A stretch of DNA of 64,000 bases. Origin: Candidatus Denitrolinea symbiosum (GTDB taxonomy: Bacteria; Chloroflexota; Anaerolineae; Anaerolineales; Villigracilaceae). Positions 1 through 9,721 of this stretch are shown in pieces. Where the stretch lies: the NCBI GenBank assembly GCA_017312345.1, contig BLAA01000001.1:1302001-1366000 (forward strand), read 5' to 3'. The notes beneath the pieces are model-generated. The model made no database searches, was not told where the DNA came from, and worked only from the letters and a program-made list of their open reading frames with translations. How positions within the stretch are numbered: the stretch's first letter is position 1; each line of letters opens with the position of its first letter. Both the position numbers and the translations under genes were made by a program.

Positions 1-2968
1 TCAGATTATCTCCATTCTAGGGAATAAGTTCTCTCAGCCCGTCCTGCTTTCAAACTATGTTGATGAGCAAAGCAGACAAAAACTTTATGATAGAAAAGCA
101 ATAAAAGCCATCAATCAGGATGATTTTCAAAATATCCTGACAAATCAAACACCACCAAAGCCAACCAGCTGGGCTCCACTTTTAGAACTCTGGAATTTTA
201 TTTCGCAACTGCCTTACACATGGAAAAACAAAAACCTGAATATTTTCCCTGTTCGCGGTCAGGATGTTCTCGTGTCCGCCAAAAATGTGGTCCGACTGGG
301 TGAAAAGCGATTGCTTCAATCTGAAGAGGATTGGGATTTTCTTGCCAGGTATTTGTTGGTTCTTGATGTTAACTGGACCCGCTATTTAACTGAGCAGCGA
401 AGAATTTCCGAGGAAAACAACGACAAGGAGTTGGCAGAGAAATCCGCCGCAGCTGAACAGTTATTGATTAATGCCGAGTTGGATAAACCAAGCAATGTCG
501 ATAGCGTGATCGAGCGGACGGCTCTGGTTTTCTTTTCTGAAAACCAGCCCACATTGGATGAGTCAATTCGTATTGCACAGATCGCCGCGAAACTCAACGC
601 AAAGATCGGGGCCAACTTTCGGTTTTGGACAAGAGATGGAAGGCTTTATTCCATCAATGATGTTCTTATGTTCGACGAGACCGGGAGGCTGGAAGAATTT
701 ATTCCACCTCAGATACAGACGAGCGCCTTTCTACACAGTGAGTATTACGGCAACTTTGTTTCCTGCACGAAGAGGGAATGGTATGACTGGATTCGCTCCG
801 GAATGGCGGGGATCAATACATTTCCATCCATCGAGAGCCAGACCAATCCTGTTTGGGGAGATAAGAATATCGAGAAGGAAGTCAAATCGCGCGGATACAT
901 AGAACCGCTTTACTATCAATATAAAACCAGGCAATATGAGATCGAGGACTGGGATTTCGCCATCGAATACTGGGAACACTGGGAGGCATGTGTCCAGAAT
1001 GATCCCACATTCTGGGGCCGGCTGCTCGATCATTTACTCAATCAACGAAAAACGTGGGAGAGCGCCCTTAACGCGAGGGCTTTGCAAGTGGCAACCACCG
1101 GAAGCCGAAGAGTTATCACCACGATGCCCCTTGCGCCCACCTGGCTATTAAAACTACATGCCCTCCCATGCTTGCGTGACACACGCGGAAATTATCGCCA
1201 ACCAGCTGAATTGATGTTGCGTACTCCCGAAACCGAACCACTCATGGATGTTGAGTCGTTCGTGGACGCCCATCTGGATACCGAAGCATCGCGTCCGCTA
1301 CTGAAACTACTTGGAGTGCGCGATACGCCAAGTGGACCGCAACAGATCCTCGAGCGTTTACGTGCACTGGCACTGGCCACAAAGCCACCTCTTTTGGAAT
1401 TGACCAAATGGTACCAGCGCCTGGATGCACTGTTTGAGCACTGCTCCACGGTTGATCAGCAGGAGATGATTTCCGTTTTTCGAAACGAGGCATTGATCTT
1501 CACAGAGGATGGGACCTGGCAAACATCGGAGACAGTGTACATCATCGCTGACGAAAATGATGCGCCTGGCGCGGCGTTGATCCATTCTTCGATAGATCGC
1601 CTATCCTTGTGGAGAAGGATATATGTAAACGAGCGTCCGACAGTTGAACTTGCCATTCAATGGCTCAATCGTCTCCATTCCAATGAAAAACTCCCAACAG
1701 GTGACTCTCGTCGGGTGAAGGCATTGCTGGGACGGCACCCCACACGGATTCTCCGTGAGTGCGGACATTGGCTCAATCTGGCAGGTACATGGGTACCGTT
1801 TGAGGAATTGAAATTTTCCTTGAGCATGCAATCCCTTATCCCTTGGGGACATTTCCACGATTGGGTAAAAGAAGAAACCGCTGACCTGCAAATGCTCAGC
1901 GCAGAAGTGGTGCGCGATGCCCCCTTTGCCTCCCTGTTATCGCTTGCAAGCCAGGTCGAAAACCGTGTCCAAAATCCGCCAAGAGCAACACGATATCTTT
2001 CGATGGAATGGCTTCAAACCTTGGGAAAGATCCTGACTCGAGTTCGTCTTGAAGACAAAACAATGACCCTGAAAGTCCGTGCGCTAGCTCTACGATTGAG
2101 TCAAACCGAATCTGTACAAGTGGATTCCATCAATACTCTTCCCTACCTGCGTGGATTGCCAGCTGGTTCGATTGAAAAGGACCAGCTTGCCTGGGTGGAT
2201 GAAACCCTCTTCATGGTCAAACTCTCCTCAGCAAGGATGGCACGATTATTGCCGGAACGGCTTGGTGCAATTTTCGGGTGGAATGAAATGGGAGCGCTTG
2301 TCCTATATAGCTTCGAGCGTAGTGAGAACGAGATTTGTTCCTACCTGGAAGAGAATTTCGAACTGAAATCGGAAGATATCATTCAACCCCATCGGGAAGA
2401 GCGCGAGGATTCACCTCTTCCTGATGAACCAATGCCTGTTCCCCGCGAGCAGCCTGTCGATGCAGTACCATTCGCTTCCTCTGAACCAGAAAAGGAAATC
2501 ATCGATGATGTCCCGGCACAAGCAGAGACTGAAAATCAGCCAGTAGTCTCCCAGGAGATGGAAGAGACGGTCCGCCCGAGCCGACCGGCAGTGGCTAAGC
2601 TTCCTTTGATCGAGCGCTTCGCCCTTCAGCAGGGATTCCAAAAAGTGGACTCCCAAAATTTTATCCACAAAGATGGCAGGCGTTTGGCAAAAAATATTGG
2701 TATCTTTCCCTGGCTGGTTGAGGATTCAACCGGGACCATTATCAAGTATTATTGGGCGAAGGAACACTGCCTCAAACGAAAGCCTCTTGAAATTCCCACC
2801 GAGATCTGGCATCTCATTGAGCAGACGCCAGAGAACCATGCCTTGATATTCGAGGATCCCAACGGCGATCCTGTTGAAATGGCCGGCAATGAGTTGCAGA
2901 ATCTGAAAAAGCAGGGTGTGCTGAAAATTTATCCGGCGGCCTATCGTTTGACTCTCGAAATGGACTGA
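1..2968 (+). CDS. C-terminal part of a very large sacsin-like protein (5' end outside the window)
   Basis: The reading frame is open from base 2, so the GTG at 272 is internal and the true start lies upstream. About 989 residues are visible. They are mostly helical, with segments such as LPCLRDTRGNYRQPAELML and RPLLKLLGVRDTPSG. These resemble the repeat regions that follow Hsp90-like ATPase folds in sacsin-type bacterial proteins. An acidic, Pro/Glu-rich linker lies near 2380-2590, followed by a compact C-terminal domain of about 120 residues. No catalytic motif is visible in this part. It sits directly before DUF1156 and DUF499 genes, which suggests a role in the same anti-phage operon. The family call is inference; the open frame is seen directly. 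Confidence 0.5.
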   Translation, partial: QIISILGNKFSQPVLLSNYVDEQSRQKLYDRKAIKAINQDDFQNILTNQTPPKPTSWAPLLELWNFISQLPYTWKNKNLNIFPVRGQDVLVSAKNVVRLGEKRLLQSEEDWDFLARYLLVLDVNWTRYLTEQRRISEENNDKELAEKSAAAEQLLINAELDKPSNVDSVIERTALVFFSENQPTLDESIRIAQIAAKLNAKIGANFRFWTRDGRLYSINDVLMFDETGRLEEFIPPQIQTSAFLHSEYYGNFVSCTKREWYDWIRSGMAGINTFPSIESQTNPVWGDKNIEKEVKSRGYIEPLYYQYKTRQYEIEDWDFAIEYWEHWEACVQNDPTFWGRLLDHLLNQRKTWESALNARALQVATTGSRRVITTMPLAPTWLLKLHALPCLRDTRGNYRQPAELMLRTPETEPLMDVESFVDAHLDTEASRPLLKLLGVRDTPSGPQQILERLRALALATKPPLLELTKWYQRLDALFEHCSTVDQQEMISVFRNEALIFTEDGTWQTSETVYIIADENDAPGAALIHSSIDRLSLWRRIYVNERPTVELAIQWLNRLHSNEKLPTGDSRRVKALLGRHPTRILRECGHWLNLAGTWVPFEELKFSLSMQSLIPWGHFHDWVKEETADLQMLSAEVVRDAPFASLLSLASQVENRVQNPPRATRYLSMEWLQTLGKILTRVRLEDKTMTLKVRALALRLSQTESVQVDSINTLPYLRGLPAGSIEKDQLAWVDETLFMVKLSSARMARLLPERLGAIFGWNEMGALVLYSFERSENEICSYLEENFELKSEDIIQPHREEREDSPLPDEPMPVPREQPVDAVPFASSEPEKEIIDDVPAQAETENQPVVSQEMEETVRPSRPAVAKLPLIERFALQQGFQKVDSQNFIHKDGRRLAKNIGIFPWLVEDSTGTIIKYYWAKEHCLKRKPLEIPTEIWHLIEQTPENHALIFEDPNGDPVEMAGNELQNLKKQGVLKIYPAAYRLTLEMD

Positions 2969-3029
2969 ATAGCATTCCATCTCCATTCATTTTTGTTCAG
3001 CTGCATTTGAATAGACCAGGTTGATCCAC

Positions 3030-6000
3030 ATGCCCAAAAAACTCATCGAAGTTGCCCTTCCCCTCGAAGCGATCAACATCGCCTCGGCTCGCGAAAAATC
3101 CATCCGCCACGGACATCCCTCCACGATGCATTTGTGGTGGGCACGGCGACCGTTAGCCGCCGCCCGCGCGGTGATCTTCTCGCAGATGGTGGATGATCCC
3201 TCCGAGTACGTGGATGAATTGCTGGCCGACCCCGCCGCCCGCAAAAAGGCGGAACAGAGTCTTCGCAAGCAATTAAAGGCATGGGAAGAGCGCAAGGTTG
3301 TCTTTGACAAGGCCCACGCCGCCGGCATGACCGATTCTGCCAACCCCGATCCCGGACATAAGCCAACCCTGGAAGGCGTGACCGCTCAACTGGAGCGCGA
3401 GCGGCTATTTGAGATCATCGAGAGATTGGTGTTGTGGGAAAACACGACCAACGAGGTGGTCTTGCAGGCAGCGCGCGATGAGATCTGGCGCAGTTGGCGG
3501 CGGACCTGCGCCCAGAACGCGGACCATCCCCGCGCAAAGGAGTTGTTCAACCCCGAGAAACTGCCGGCCTTCCACGATCCATTTGCTGGAGGCGGGGCTC
3601 TGCCGCTCGAAGCCCAGCGCCTGGGACTGGAAGCCTACGCCAGCGACCTGAACCCCGTGGCCGTGCTGATCAACAAGGCCATGATCGAGATTCCTCCCAA
3701 GTTTGCGGGCATGCCACCCGTGAACCCCGAAGCCCGCAAGGAACAACGGCTGATGGCACGCGAATGGAATGGTGCGGAAGGCTTAGCTGAAGATGTGCGC
3801 TATTACGGCAAGTGGATGCGCGACGAAGCCGAGAAGCGCATTGGACACCTCTACCCAAAATTGGAAGTGACTGCCGAGATGGCGAAGGAACGCCCCGACC
3901 TGAAAAAATACGTGGGACAAAAACTGACCGTGATTGCATGGCTTTGGGCGCGTACCGTGAAAAGCCCTAACCCTGCCTTCGCCAATGTGGATGTGCCGCT
4001 TATCTCCTCATTTTTGCTTTCAACCAAGGCAGGTAAAGAGGCTTATGTTGAGCCGATTATCGAAAAAGGTGGTTATCGTTTTACCGTAAAGATGGGTAAG
4101 CCCGAAAATGCAGAAGTTGCCAAGAAGGGCACGAAAATTTCTCAAGGTAGTTTTCGTTGTTTAATGTCAAATACGCCTTTTTCGTATGGGTACATTGATG
4201 ACGAGGCGAATGCAGGACGAATGGGAGCACGGTTGATGGCTGTTGTTGCGGAAGGTGAACGGGGACGTGTTTATTTTCCCCCGATCATAGATATGGAAAT
4301 CATTGCGAATCATGCACAATCATTTTGGAAACCCGATACTCCCAGCCGTGGAACATGGGCAAGCAATGCGCAAGGCCGCCATTATGGCTTTAGTACCTTT
4401 GGCGATTACTTCACGCCCCGTCAACTTGTCGCCTTGAATACCTTTTCTAATCTTATTTCAGACGTGCGTCAAAAAATATGGGATGATGCTATTGCTTCGG
4501 GTCTACTTGACGATAACCCAACGCCAAGCAAAGGTAGCAAAAACGCTACTGCTTATACCGAAGCCGTAGGAGTATATTTGGCTTTTGTACTAGATAAATG
4601 TAGCGACTATTGGTCTTCACTTTGCAGTTGGCATTCAAGCAAAGAACTTATCCGAAACACTTTTGGGCGTCAAGCAATTGCTATGGCTTGGGATTTCGCT
4701 GAAGTAAATGTTTTCTCAGAATCTTCTGGTAATTGGATAGCAATGTTAGATTGGACTTGGAAAGCATTAATTCCTATGCCAGCAACAATGGGCGGGAATG
4801 CAGTACAAAAAGATGCACAAAGCCAATCTATAAGTGTTGACAAGGTTGTTTCGACAGACCCTCCTTATTATGACAATATAGGCTACGCCGACTTATCAGA
4901 TTTCTTTTATGTTTGGTTACGGCCTTCTCTTAAATCTATCTATCCAAAGCTTTTTACTACTCTTGTTGTGCCTAAGGCAGAAGAGTTGGTGGCAGAGAGT
5001 TACCGACATGGGAGCAAAAAAAGGGCAGAGGTCTTTTTCCTTGACGGCATGACTCAGGCAGTAAGCCGTTTGGCAAAGCAAGCACATCCGGCCTTTCCAG
5101 TAACTATCTACTATGCATTTAAGCAATCTGAAATTGACGAGAAAGGTACAAGCAATACTGGTTGGGATACCTTTTTAGCCGCTGTTATTGAAGCTGGCTT
5201 CGCCATTACTGGAACTTGGCCAATGCGTACTGAATTAAGCAACCGTATGGTTGGCTCTGATGCAAATGCCCTTGCTTCCAGTATCGTATTGGTTTGTCGT
5301 CAGCGTATTATCAATGCACCTATTTCCACGCGGCGAGACTTCGTGAATGCACTCAAAATAGAATTACCAAAAGCTCTCTTCAATTTACAAACAAGCAACA
5401 TCGCCCCAGTAGATTTAGCGCAAGCCGCCATCGGTCCCGGCATGGCAATTTATACCCGCTATGCCAAAGTATTAGACGCTCAAGGTCAGCCGCTCACCGT
5501 CCGCGACGCGCTGGCGCTCATCAACCAAACCCTCGACGAAGCCCTCGCCGAACAGGAAGGCGATTTCGACTCCGATACGCGCTGGGCGCTGGCTTGGTTC
5601 GAACAATCTGGTTTTGACGATGGCGAATATGGCGTCGCCGAAACCCTCTCCAAAGCCAAAGACACCAGTGTTTCAGGCATGGTGGAAGCAGGCATAGTCG
5701 CATCCGGTCGCGGCAAGGTACATTTACTCAAACCTGCCGAACTCTCCGAAGATTGGGATCCAGCCAAAGACAAACGTTTGACGGCCTGGGAAATGGTGCA
5801 TCAATTGATACGTGCCCTTGAGGCCGGCGGCGAAAGCGCAGCCGCCGAACTGGTGTCCAAACTGGGAACACATGCCGAGACCGCCCGCGAATTATGCTAC
5901 CGCCTCTACACCATCTGCGAACGCAAGAAACGCAATGCCGAGGCGCTTTCCTACAACGCCCTCGTGCAAAGCTGGCCAGAGATCACGCGTCTCGCCCGCG

Positions 6001-6041
6001 AAGGCTATCAGCCCTCAGAATCGCAGCTAGCCTTGCTTTAG
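3030..6041 (+). CDS. DUF1156-containing DNA methylase (anti-phage associated)
   Basis: The N-terminus is typical of DUF1156 (KLIEVALPLEAIN, then SIRHGHPSTMHLWWARRP). A SAM-binding loop DPFAGGG follows near residue 183, with YASDLNP after it. The catalytic N6-adenine/N4-cytosine methylase motif DPPYYDN is near residue 610. ATG 3030 is preferred over TTG 3021 because the family begins MPKKLIEV. The protein is about 1,003 residues. DUF1156 proteins commonly pair with DUF499 ATPases in defence islands, as here, and probably mark self DNA. The middle third (about 3990-5400) is visibly more AT-rich, with different codon use from both ends, and it contains the DPPYY motif. That suggests exchange of the specificity region. 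Confidence 0.85.
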   Translation: MPKKLIEVALPLEAINIASAREKSIRHGHPSTMHLWWARRPLAAARAVIFSQMVDDPSEYVDELLADPAARKKAEQSLRKQLKAWEERKVVFDKAHAAGMTDSANPDPGHKPTLEGVTAQLERERLFEIIERLVLWENTTNEVVLQAARDEIWRSWRRTCAQNADHPRAKELFNPEKLPAFHDPFAGGGALPLEAQRLGLEAYASDLNPVAVLINKAMIEIPPKFAGMPPVNPEARKEQRLMAREWNGAEGLAEDVRYYGKWMRDEAEKRIGHLYPKLEVTAEMAKERPDLKKYVGQKLTVIAWLWARTVKSPNPAFANVDVPLISSFLLSTKAGKEAYVEPIIEKGGYRFTVKMGKPENAEVAKKGTKISQGSFRCLMSNTPFSYGYIDDEANAGRMGARLMAVVAEGERGRVYFPPIIDMEIIANHAQSFWKPDTPSRGTWASNAQGRHYGFSTFGDYFTPRQLVALNTFSNLISDVRQKIWDDAIASGLLDDNPTPSKGSKNATAYTEAVGVYLAFVLDKCSDYWSSLCSWHSSKELIRNTFGRQAIAMAWDFAEVNVFSESSGNWIAMLDWTWKALIPMPATMGGNAVQKDAQSQSISVDKVVSTDPPYYDNIGYADLSDFFYVWLRPSLKSIYPKLFTTLVVPKAEELVAESYRHGSKKRAEVFFLDGMTQAVSRLAKQAHPAFPVTIYYAFKQSEIDEKGTSNTGWDTFLAAVIEAGFAITGTWPMRTELSNRMVGSDANALASSIVLVCRQRIINAPISTRRDFVNALKIELPKALFNLQTSNIAPVDLAQAAIGPGMAIYTRYAKVLDAQGQPLTVRDALALINQTLDEALAEQEGDFDSDTRWALAWFEQSGFDDGEYGVAETLSKAKDTSVSGMVEAGIVASGRGKVHLLKPAELSEDWDPAKDKRLTAWEMVHQLIRALEAGGESAAAELVSKLGTHAETARELCYRLYTICERKKRNAEALSYNALVQSWPEITRLAREGYQPSESQLALL

Positions 6042-6056
6042 GAAAAGGAGCACATC

Positions 6057-9000
6057 ATGGCCATCACAAACTACGAACGTGTCGGCAAGTCTATCGAATT
6101 ACTTCGCGATGGGTTGCGTCCCTTTATCGAGCGCGAACTGAGCGCCAAATACGGTAAATATTGGATCACCAAAAGCACCGAAGGCTGGCGCAGTGAGCTT
6201 GCGTGGGCTGCTGATGCCGAGATGCCCGATATGGATACTGCTCTCCTTCTACGCTTAATGTGGGAACAGTGGAACGAAGTTTTTCGTAACACTCTGGGCT
6301 TTGCCGAGCGCAGCCTGGTCAGTGAGTTACGCGAGGTGCGCAACAAGTGGGCGCATCAATCCGCCTTCTCCACCGATGACGCCTACCGCGCCCTCGATTC
6401 CGCTGAGCGTCTGCTCACGGCTGTCTCTGCCCCCGAAGCCGACGAACTCGAGAAGATGAAACTTGAACTCCTGCGCCTGCGCTACGATGAACAGGTCCGC
6501 AGTGAAAAACGCAAAGCCACCGGCACCGCCATCGAAAGCGCCATCACCGGCAGTCTCAAACCCTGGCGCGAAGTGGTCACGCCGCACAAGGATGTGGCCA
6601 GCGGCAAATACCAGCAAGCCGAGTTTGCCGCCGACCTGTGGCAGGTCCATCTGGGCGAAGGCACGGACGAATATAAAAATCCCGTTGAGTTCTTCCGTCG
6701 CACCTACCTCACCGAGAGTCTCAAGACCATGCTGGTCGGCGCGATCCACCGCCTCGCAGGCGAAGGCGGCGATCCAGTGGTGCAATTGCAGACCAACTTC
6801 GGCGGCGGCAAGACCCACTCCATGCTGGCGCTTTATCATCTCTTCTCCAGTGTTTCCCCGAACCAATTGGCTGGCATGGATGCCGTCATGCAAGCCGCGC
6901 AAACCACAACCCTGCCCGAAAAAGTGAAGCGCGTGGTGCTCGTTGGGAATAAGATATCACCCGGCAATCCCACTGTCAAAGCGGATGGGACCGTGGTGCG
7001 CACGCTGTGGGGTGAACTGGCCTGGCAGCTCGGAGGCAAAAAAGCCTACGCTCGCATCCAGGCGGACGATGAAAAGGCTACCAATCCCGGAGATGCACTA
7101 CGGGAAATGTTTGTCGAATATGGCCCCTGCCTGATCCTGATCGACGAGTGGGTGGCCTACGCCCGTCAACTCCACGATCAAAGCGACCTGCCGGCGGGCG
7201 GCTTCGAAACGCAATTCACCTTTGCCCAGTTGTTGACCGAATCTGCCAAGCTTGCCAAGAACTGTCTGCTGGTCATCAGTCTGCCGGCTTCCGATACCAC
7301 CGGTTCCCCGCACACCCAGGCCGATAACGCCGAAGTCGGCGGTCAGCGTGGGCGTGAAGCTCTCGATCGTTTGCGCAACGTGATCGGGCGTGTCGAGTCC
7401 TCCTGGCGTCCGGCCAGCGCCGAGGAAGGCTTCGAGATCGTACGCCGCCGTTTGTTCGAGCCGCTCTCCGATCCCGAACATTTCAAAGCGCGTGACGTGG
7501 TCGCTCGCGCCTTTGCAGATTTATATCGCAATCAACAAGCTGAGTTTCCTCCTGAGTGTCACGAAGCGGAATACGAAAACCGCATCAAAGCGGCCTATCC
7601 CATCCACCCCGAGATCTTCGACCGCCTCTACTCCGATTGGTCCACGCTGATCAAGTTCCAGCGCACCCGCGGTGTGTTGCGCTTGATGGCGGCTGTCATC
7701 CACTTCCTGTGGGAAAAAGGCGACCGCAATCCGCTCATCCTGCCATCGAACATTCCCATCGATGATCCGCGTGTGCAGTTCGAACTTACTCGTTATCTTT
7801 CCGACAACTGGGTGCCGGTCATCGAGAAAGATGTGGATGGTCCCAACTCTCTGCCTTTGCGCATTGACGGAGAGCATCCCACCCTCGGAAAATTTGCCGC
7901 CAGCCGCCGCGTCGCCCGCACGATCTATATGGGTTCCGCGCCTCTATCGCAGGCCGCCCATCGTGGGCTCGAAGACCGCCGCGTGAAACTGGGCTGCGTC
8001 ATGCCGGGTGAATCACCGGCCGTCTTCGGAGATGCCTTGCGCCGTCTGGCCGCCTCCGCCACCTACCTCTATCAGGATGGCGCTCGCTATTGGTATTCCA
8101 CTCAACCCACCGTTACCAAACTGGCCGAAGATCGCGCCGAGCAATTGAAGCGCGAACCCGATAAGGTTGTCCACGAACTCGAACAGCGTCTCCGCGCCGA
8201 CCTGCGCCAGATGGGCGATTTCGTCCGCGTTCATCCGATGCCGCAGTCCGGCCAGGATGTCCCCGATGATTACGAAGCGCGCCTGGTTGTGTTGAGTATC
8301 GATGACGCCTACAGCAAGGAAGCCGGCAACAAGGCTGAAACCACCGCCCGCCAACTTCACGAAACACGCGGCAATTCCCCGCGCCTCTTCCAGAACTCGC
8401 TCGTTTTCCTCGCCGCCGATAAGACCCGCCTGCAGGACCTCGATGAAGCCACCCGAAAATACCTGGCCTGGGAATCCATCCTGAGCGAAAGATTGGTATT
8501 GAATCTCGATCCGCAACAAGTGAAGCAAGCCGAAACACAAAAGGCTTCCGCCGATAGCACGGTCACCACGCGCATTCCAGAAACATATCAGTGGCTGCTC
8601 GTGCCTGTTCAGGCATCTCCTCAAGCACCAGTTACCTGGCAGGTTCTGCGCCTCACCGGTCAGGAGGCTCTGGCCGTCCGCGCCAGCAAGAAACTGAAGA
8701 GCGATGAGCTCCTGCTCACTGGTTTCGCAGCATCCCGCCTGCGCATGGAACTGGACCGCATCCCGCTCTGGCGCGGCAATCACGTATCGGTCAAGCAACT
8801 GGCCGAGGATTTCGCTCGTTATATTTACCTGCCGCGTCTCAAAGACTCGTCTGTTCTGCTCAACGCCATCCGTGATGGCATCTCCTTGTTGACGTGGGAA
8901 CAGGATAGTTTCGGCTTTGCCGATAGTTTCGATGAGGCAGCCGGCCGCTACAAAGGTCTGCGCATCAGCCAAAGCATTTCACTCTACGATGCCAGTTCCC

Positions 9001-9395
9001 CCAGCCTGCTCGTCAAGAGCGAGGTTGCTCGTACTCAACTTGACACCGAAAGTAAAAAGCCCATCACAGGACCGCTCTCCCAGCCGTCTTCCACTACAGA
9101 TGCAAAGTCAACCACCACTGGGACAAAGACAACTCCGCCTCCTGCGCCTCCCGTGCCGCAGTCCAAACGCTTCCACGGCACCGTTGTCCTCGACAGCACC
9201 CGCGTTGGCCGCGATGCCAGCCGCATTGCCGAGGAGGTCATCAGCCACCTCACAAGTCTGCCCGGTGCAAAAGCCACGATCACCCTCGAGATCGACATCG
9301 AAGCCCCGAACGGGATTCCCGAAGACCGCGTGAGGATCGTCAACGAGAATAGCAACACACTGAAGTTCAAGAGTCATGAGTTTGAGGAAGGATGA
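6057..9395 (+). CDS. DUF499 family ATPase (anti-phage associated)
   Basis: This is a 1,112-residue P-loop NTPase. An N-terminal domain resembling Swt1-type HEPN (residues 1-140) is followed by a Walker A motif NFGGGKTHS near residue 247 and a Walker B LILIDEW near residue 358. A Pro/Thr-rich linker near residue 1,010 leads to a small C-terminal domain. The ATG has an AAAAGGAG ribosome site 6 nt upstream and follows the methylase stop by 15 nt, so the two genes are one operon. In published annotations DUF499 accompanies DUF1156. Its likely role is an ATP-driven effector or motor that discriminates unmodified DNA; that role is inferred. Confidence 0.85.
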   Translation: MAITNYERVGKSIELLRDGLRPFIERELSAKYGKYWITKSTEGWRSELAWAADAEMPDMDTALLLRLMWEQWNEVFRNTLGFAERSLVSELREVRNKWAHQSAFSTDDAYRALDSAERLLTAVSAPEADELEKMKLELLRLRYDEQVRSEKRKATGTAIESAITGSLKPWREVVTPHKDVASGKYQQAEFAADLWQVHLGEGTDEYKNPVEFFRRTYLTESLKTMLVGAIHRLAGEGGDPVVQLQTNFGGGKTHSMLALYHLFSSVSPNQLAGMDAVMQAAQTTTLPEKVKRVVLVGNKISPGNPTVKADGTVVRTLWGELAWQLGGKKAYARIQADDEKATNPGDALREMFVEYGPCLILIDEWVAYARQLHDQSDLPAGGFETQFTFAQLLTESAKLAKNCLLVISLPASDTTGSPHTQADNAEVGGQRGREALDRLRNVIGRVESSWRPASAEEGFEIVRRRLFEPLSDPEHFKARDVVARAFADLYRNQQAEFPPECHEAEYENRIKAAYPIHPEIFDRLYSDWSTLIKFQRTRGVLRLMAAVIHFLWEKGDRNPLILPSNIPIDDPRVQFELTRYLSDNWVPVIEKDVDGPNSLPLRIDGEHPTLGKFAASRRVARTIYMGSAPLSQAAHRGLEDRRVKLGCVMPGESPAVFGDALRRLAASATYLYQDGARYWYSTQPTVTKLAEDRAEQLKREPDKVVHELEQRLRADLRQMGDFVRVHPMPQSGQDVPDDYEARLVVLSIDDAYSKEAGNKAETTARQLHETRGNSPRLFQNSLVFLAADKTRLQDLDEATRKYLAWESILSERLVLNLDPQQVKQAETQKASADSTVTTRIPETYQWLLVPVQASPQAPVTWQVLRLTGQEALAVRASKKLKSDELLLTGFAASRLRMELDRIPLWRGNHVSVKQLAEDFARYIYLPRLKDSSVLLNAIRDGISLLTWEQDSFGFADSFDEAAGRYKGLRISQSISLYDASSPSLLVKSEVARTQLDTESKKPITGPLSQPSSTTDAKSTTTGTKTTPPPAPPVPQSKRFHGTVVLDSTRVGRDASRIAEEVISHLTSLPGAKATITLEIDIEAPNGIPEDRVRIVNENSNTLKFKSHEFEEG

Positions 9396-9451
9396 AGTGC
9401 AAGCGTCGGACACCCCAATCAATGCATTAGTGAATCCTTCACCGGGATCAC

Positions 9452-9679
9452 ATGATAGCGTGCCGTTCCCAACTCCGCGCCGAATTGGATGCCTACTACG
9501 CCCGTCTCTACGGACTCACCCGCGACGAACTGCGCTACATTCTCGACCCCAAAGAAGTCCACAGCGAAGATTTCCCTGGCGAAACCTTCCGCGTGCTGAA
9601 GGAGAAGGAAGTCCGCTTGTATGGGGAGTATCGGACGTCAAGGCTGGTGCTGGAGGCGTGGGATGGGATGCTCAAATAG
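9452..9679 (+). CDS. Methylase-tail module, copy 1
   Basis: This small frame of 75 codons encodes AELDAYYARLYGLTRDELRY, then ILDPKEV, EDFPGETFRVLKEKE and LVLEAWDG. That sequence is familiar as the extreme C-terminus of Eco57I/type IIG-like DNA methylases, but no methylase body is attached. Only the first copy carries an unusual head (MIACRS), and no clear ribosome site precedes it. It is one of three near-identical copies in this island, each placed immediately before a different AT-rich gene. It may be translated as a stray peptide, or it may be purely a DNA repeat left by recombination. I favour the latter. Confidence 0.55.
   Translation: MIACRSQLRAELDAYYARLYGLTRDELRYILDPKEVHSEDFPGETFRVLKEKEVRLYGEYRTSRLVLEAWDGMLK
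9462..9669 (+). repeat. Dispersed direct repeat, copy 1 (methylase-tail DNA)
   Basis: The segment runs from the bases encoding SQLRAELDAYY to the conserved end GGCGTGGGATGGG. It is nearly identical to copies at 11384-11609 and 14576-14769. Similarity ends sharply after GTGGGATGGG, where unrelated AT-rich sequence begins. Confidence 0.8.
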
Positions 9680-9721
9680 TTGGATGGCTGGAAAAATAAT
9701 TACAAAACTGGAGAATTTGTT

